Below the pieces are notes generated by a model. It had not been told where the DNA came from and made no database searches. It worked only from the letters and a program-made list of their open reading frames with translations. This document shows, piece after piece, positions 8,794 to 12,720 of a stretch of DNA of 12,720 nt. The translations under genes were made by a program, and so were the position numbers. This DNA comes from JANLYQ01 sp031365725. Its GTDB lineage: Bacteria; Actinomycetota; Actinomycetes; JACCUZ01. How positions within the stretch are numbered: position 1 is the stretch's first letter; each line of letters begins with the position of its first letter. The stretch lies in contig JANLYQ010000126.1 of the NCBI GenBank assembly GCA_031365725.1, forward strand, positions 1 through 12,720. The letters run 5' to 3'.

Positions 8794-9765
8794 ATGACTC
8801 GTCGCGGGCTGGTTCTCGGCGCGGGTGGGGTGCTCGGCGCGGCCTGGACCATCGGCGCGCTCGACGCGTTGGCCGAGACCGAGGGCTTCGCGCCGCACGA
8901 GGCCGACCTCATCGTCGGCACCTCGGCCGGGTCGGTGCTCGCTGCGCTGCTCGGCTCCGGGCTCACGGCGCGTGCCCTGCTCGACCATCAGCACGGCATG
9001 CCGCTCTCGCGGGAGTTCACGGAGCTCGCGGTCGAGTGGAGCCACGACGAGTCGGCCGGCGGCCCGCTGCCCCCGCGCCCGAGGCTCGGGGTCGGATCGC
9101 CGGCCCTGCTGCGCCGGTCGATCGCCCGGCCGCGGCAGGTGCCCCCGCTCGCCGTGCTCGCCGCCCTCACCCCGGCCGGCACCGGCACCCTGGCCGAGGT
9201 CGGCGCCGTGGTGCGTGCGGTCGCGGGTGACGACGGCTGGGCTCCACGCGACGGTGTCTGGGTGGTCGCCATGGACTACGACTCCGGTCGCCGGGTCGCG
9301 TTCGGGCGCCCGGGTGCGCCGCCGGCGACCCTGGACCGGGCGGTCACCGCGTCGTGTGCGATCCCCGGCTGGTACGCCCCCGTCCTCATCGACGGGCGCC
9401 GCTATGTCGACGGCGGCACCTTGTCGGCCACCAGCGCCGACCTGCTGGCTCGCGAGGGCCTCGACGAGGTCTATGTCCTTGCACCGATGGCGTCCTTCGT
9501 GCCCGACCGACCGACCGGCATGGCCGCTCGGCTGGAACGCCGCGTGCGTAGGCAGGTCACCCGGCGGCTCGTGCAGGAGGCGCAGACGGTCGCCCGCGGT
9601 GGGGCCGCCGTCACCGTGCTCACCCCCGGGCCCGAGGACCTCGCGGCGATCGGCGCCAACTTGATGGACCCGCGCCGCCGCCTCGAGGTGCTCGAGACCT
9701 CGCTGCGTACCAGTCGAGCGGCGCTCACAGATCCTCGACCCGACGAGCTCTGGCTGGCCACATGA
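8794..9765 (+). CDS. Patatin-like phospholipase/acyl hydrolase
   Basis: A 323-aa patatin-family serine hydrolase. The glycine-rich oxyanion-hole loop LGAGGVLGAAW lies at 8-18, the nucleophile elbow GTSAGS at 42-47 (catalytic Ser44), and the dyad aspartate is D206 in the DGG motif of RRYVDGGTLSATSADLL. These complete the Ser-Asp dyad, so it should be active on lipid esters: phospholipids, lysophospholipids or neutral lipids. No signal peptide is visible, so it probably acts in the cytoplasm or at the inner membrane face. It starts 18 bp after the WS/DGAT gene and its stop overlaps the next start (ATGA). Placement next to a lipid acyltransferase suggests lipid-store turnover or remodelling (inference). 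Confidence 0.93.
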   Translation: MTRRGLVLGAGGVLGAAWTIGALDALAETEGFAPHEADLIVGTSAGSVLAALLGSGLTARALLDHQHGMPLSREFTELAVEWSHDESAGGPLPPRPRLGVGSPALLRRSIARPRQVPPLAVLAALTPAGTGTLAEVGAVVRAVAGDDGWAPRDGVWVVAMDYDSGRRVAFGRPGAPPATLDRAVTASCAIPGWYAPVLIDGRRYVDGGTLSATSADLLAREGLDEVYVLAPMASFVPDRPTGMAARLERRVRRQVTRRLVQEAQTVARGGAAVTVLTPGPEDLAAIGANLMDPRRRLEVLETSLRTSRAALTDPRPDELWLAT

Positions 9766-10252
9766 GAGTCTTCCTGCCCACGACGTACGCCGGTGTGCGC
9801 ACGGCTCTGGCCGCCGGTGTGGTGATCGCCGAGATCGGCTTCGCCGTCACCCCGGCGATGCGCGAGTGGTACACGGAGGGCGACGCCGAGGAGCTCGAGT
9901 ACCTCGCGGGCGCGGACGCTGCGGCCGCCTCCCTGCGGTTGCTGGTCGAGGCTGACGACGCGGTGCCGCTGCGGCGGGTGGTTCTGGCGGCCGAGGTACC
10001 CGACGCAGACGTGCGGCCCGCTCCCGAGGTCCAGCGGACAGCAGTTCGGCTGGCGGCTCACGTGCCGTGGCGAGCGGTCGAGTCGGCGCTGGTCGACGAC
10101 GCCGCCGCCGAGGACGATGTACGTCGTGCTGTGTCGGGGCTGTCCGGGCTGTCCGGGCTGTCTGCAGCCGAGACCGAGAAGGCCATGGCAGACGTCGAGG
10201 ACCACGAGCCGGGCTGGTGGGCGGTGCAGGAGCTGGCGGCGCTGGTGGCACC

Positions 10253-10256
<4 letters not shown>
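9762..10256 (+). CDS. DUF6912-like protein of unknown function
   Basis: A 164-aa acidic, alanine-rich protein. The N-terminus MRVFLPTTYAGVRTALAAG and the following FAVTPAMREWYTEGDAEELEYLAGADAAAASLRLL, then RRVVLAAEVPDAD and TAVRLAAHVPWRAVESALVDD, match what I recall of the actinobacterial DUF6912 family. No catalytic motif, signal peptide or membrane segment is seen. Residues 125-133 are a threefold SGL repeat, inserted before a helical C-terminus. The start overlaps the patatin stop by ATGA, and its own stop overlaps the pruA start the same way, so its translation is tied to both neighbours. The family name is moderately sure; the function is unknown. Confidence 0.82.
10134..10160 (+). repeat. 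Three 9-bp in-frame repeats encoding SGL in the DUF6912 gene
   Basis: TCGGGGCTG (10134-10142), then TCCGGGCTG twice (10143-10151, 10152-10160), encode SGLSGLSGL. The peptide period and composition resemble the TGL repeat in the CpaE-like protein. This probably arose by local slippage in a tolerant linker. Confidence 0.88.
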
Positions 10257-11890
<1,634 letters not shown>

Positions 11891-12063
11891 TTCGTGGGGG
11901 CGCCCGGGAGGAGCGCGGGGGAGGGTCGTACGGAGCAGCGGAACTGGTCGTTGCCGGCGCGCGTGATGGCGTACTTCCCGATCGGGTGGCGCTGTACTCG
12001 AAGGGGTTCGCATGCCCGGATCTTGGGGGTTCGCTCAACTGCCCGAGCACGTCCGCCGCTGCG

Positions 12064-12114
12064 CCGGGCCCTGACGCCGGCCGTGGCGGGTCCGGGACTG
12101 ATGTCTACGGACCC
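12064..12114 (+). other. Two overlapping, mutually exclusive hairpins
   Basis: Hairpin A pairs CCGGGCC (12064-12070) with GGTCCGG (12089-12095, one G-U pair) and CGCC (12075-12078) with GGCG (12085-12088) across a 4-base bulge. Hairpin B pairs GGGTCCG (12088-12094) with CGGACCC (12108-12114), loop 13. They share 12088-12095, so only one can form at a time. Hairpin A may be the pruA terminator. An attenuator-like switch is possible but unsupported by any leader peptide. Confidence 0.4.
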
Positions 12115-12188
12115 GAGCCGGTACACATGACGCGCCCGCCCATCGCGGGCCGACCCACAGTCACAGCCACGCATCCACAGATCGCCCA

Positions 12189-12208
12189 CGGGTCTTGAAT
12201 CAGACCCG
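12189..12208. promoter_or_regulatory. Inverted repeat covering the -35 region of the DUF222 promoter
   Basis: CGGGTCT (12189-12195) and AGACCCG (12202-12208) form 7-bp arms around TGAATC. The -35 hexamer TTGAAT (12195-12200) sits inside it. It may be an operator or a transcript hairpin from upstream. Confidence 0.45.
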
Positions 12209-12223
12209 AGACAGGCGTACACT
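12195..12223 (+). promoter_or_regulatory. Promoter of the DUF222 gene, probably leaderless
   Basis: TTGAAT (12195-12200), a 17-bp spacer, and TACACT (12218-12223) make a good housekeeping-type -35/-10 pair. Transcription would be expected to start 7-8 bases after the -10, at 12230 or 12231, which is the first base of the ATG. No Shine-Dalgarno sequence precedes the ATG, consistent with a leaderless mRNA, which is common in actinobacteria. Confidence 0.65.
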
Positions 12224-12238
12224 CGAACACATGTTCGA
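12223..12238. promoter_or_regulatory. LexA (SOS) box spanning the start codon of the DUF222 gene
   Basis: TCGAAC, ACAT, GTTCGA: an exact match to the mycobacterial/actinobacterial SOS box TCGAAC-N4-GTTCGA, with a 7th base pair on each inner side. It begins at the last base of the -10 hexamer and covers the predicted transcription start and the ATG, so bound LexA would block initiation. Some 13E12 (DUF222) genes of M. tuberculosis are known LexA targets, which supports the assignment. Confidence 0.85.
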
Positions 12239-12720
12239 TACCGGGAGGACGCCAGCAGGCGACACCATGCTGCCCTCCTCCGGCGCGAACGTCACCCCAT
12301 CCCCTGTCACCACCGCCGCTGCCCCAGCGCTGACCACGGGATCGGTGGCCTCCTGGATCGCGGCGTTGGCCGGGTTGGAGCGGGCGGTGGGGGATGCGGA
12401 GCGGGTCACCCAGCTCGAGCTGTTGGAGCGGCTGAAGTCCGCTGCGGCCGCCGCGCAGGCGGTGGTGACCGCCGACTTCGCGGTGTCCCAGCGGGCGGAG
12501 CAGCGGGCGGGCGGGGTGCCGGCGGACCGGGTCGGGCAAGGGATCGGCGCCCAGGTCGCGCTGGCCCGGCGGGACTCCGCGTTCCGCGGCGGCCGGCACC
12601 TGGGCCTGGCCCACGCGTTGACCGCCGAGCTGCCCCGGACGATGGCCGCGCTCCAGGCCGGGGACACCAGTGAGTGGCGGGCCACGATCATCGCCCGGGA
12701 GACCGCCTGCCTCACCGCCG
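12231..12720 (+). CDS. DUF222 (13E12 repeat family) protein, probable HNH endonuclease, 3' end outside window
   Basis: The frame from ATG at 12231 is open to the window end (163 residues). It begins MFDTGRTPAGD, followed by a low-complexity Ala/Thr/Pro stretch to about residue 37. A DUF222 helical region follows: ASWIAALAGLERAVGDAERV, then LLERLKSAAAAAQAVVTADF. The conserved part GIGAQVALARRDSAFRGGRHLGLAHAL and DTSEWRATIIARETACL is characteristic. Complete members end in an HNH nuclease motif, not visible here. The family is multicopy and lineage-expanded in actinobacteria; its biological role is poorly defined, with DNA repair or mobile-element origins both proposed. A perfect LexA box overlaps the start, so expression is probably damage-induced. 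ATG at 12267 (residue 13) is an alternative start, but the promoter position favours 12231. Confidence 0.88.
   Translation, partial: MFDTGRTPAGDTMLPSSGANVTPSPVTTAAAPALTTGSVASWIAALAGLERAVGDAERVTQLELLERLKSAAAAAQAVVTADFAVSQRAEQRAGGVPADRVGQGIGAQVALARRDSAFRGGRHLGLAHALTAELPRTMAALQAGDTSEWRATIIARETACLTA

Larger units (their letters stand above)
11891..12230. other. Non-coding stretch between pruA and the DUF222 gene
   Basis: A 340-bp gap with no supported gene. Open frames crossing it are shadows of pruA or have no recognisable sequence. I see no tRNA cloverleaf. The left part (to about 12060) shows nothing clear. The right part holds a set of inverted repeats (12064-12114, 12189-12208), a repeated GACCCGAG...GTACAC block, and the promoter of the next gene. 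Confidence 0.6.

Noticed and set aside
7063..9045. 660-aa open frame on the minus strand opposite the WS/DGAT gene
   Set aside because: A composition artefact of GC-rich codons. The + strand holds complete WS/DGAT and patatin motifs.
11960..12060. tRNA-like GGTTCG segments
   Set aside because: T-loop-like strings occur at about 12004 and 12028, but no acceptor, D or anticodon stem can be built around them.
12231..12720. 13E12/DUF222 gene as an insertion sequence
   Set aside because: No terminal inverted repeats or target duplication are visible on the left side, and the inverted repeats present fit promoter and operator positions. The right end is outside the window.

Overview
The window is high-GC actinobacterial DNA. 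The evidence is the gene content: an actinobacterial SecA, an Rv3235-type protein, a WS/DGAT acyltransferase, a DUF222 (13E12-type) protein and a LexA box of the mycobacterial/actinobacterial type. GTG starts and GC-rich third codon positions fit this. Protein style and gene order look most like Nocardioidaceae or a neighbouring family; that placement is inference. It appears to be chromosomal, with no insertion sequence, CRISPR array, rRNA or tRNA visible.

Layout. (1) 1-2452: 3' six-sevenths of secA on the + strand, with a histidine/aspartate-rich triplicated linker before the zinc-binding SEC-C tail. (2) 2464-2486: hairpin between convergent genes. (3) 2505-4091, minus strand: LysM membrane protein gene followed by an Rv3235/DUF6459 gene, separated by 72 bp that hold a (GGTC)6 tract. 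(4) 4092-4287: divergent, locally AT-rich promoter region with a 29-bp palindrome. (5) 4288-4860 (+): small protein with a charged helix and a possible Sm-like barrel, converging with a 6-bp gap on a BldC/excisionase-type HTH gene (4867-5166, minus). (6) 5167-5273: divergent region with an 11-bp-stem dyad. (7) 5274-7282 (+): translationally coupled SAF-domain (CpaB-like) and CpaE/MinD-like genes. The latter has a P-loop with arginine in place of the usual lysine. No pilus ATPase, TadB/C or pilin gene accompanies them here. (8) 7363-11890 (+): tightly packed set of WS/DGAT, patatin-like lipase, DUF6912 protein and delta-1-pyrroline-5-carboxylate dehydrogenase (pruA), the last three joined by ATGA overlaps. 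(9) 11891-12230: non-coding stretch rich in hairpins. (10) 12231-end: 5' part of a DUF222/HNH endonuclease-type gene whose start codon lies inside a perfect SOS (LexA) box, with a promoter placed for a leaderless transcript.

How the genes may work together. SecA drives general protein export. The LysM, SAF and CpaE-like proteins suggest an envelope-associated function encoded next to it. The 7363-11890 set joins neutral-lipid synthesis, a lipid hydrolase and proline/glutamate catabolism, which would fit carbon-storage or starvation metabolism (inference). The terminal gene is probably DNA-damage inducible.

Most notable signals: the LexA box that also encodes the first residues of the DUF222 protein, the 29-bp palindrome at 4197-4225, the 31-bp dyad at 5204-5234, the noncanonical P-loop of the orphan CpaE-like protein, and the His-rich SecA linker. 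I did not find a clear new multi-gene system.
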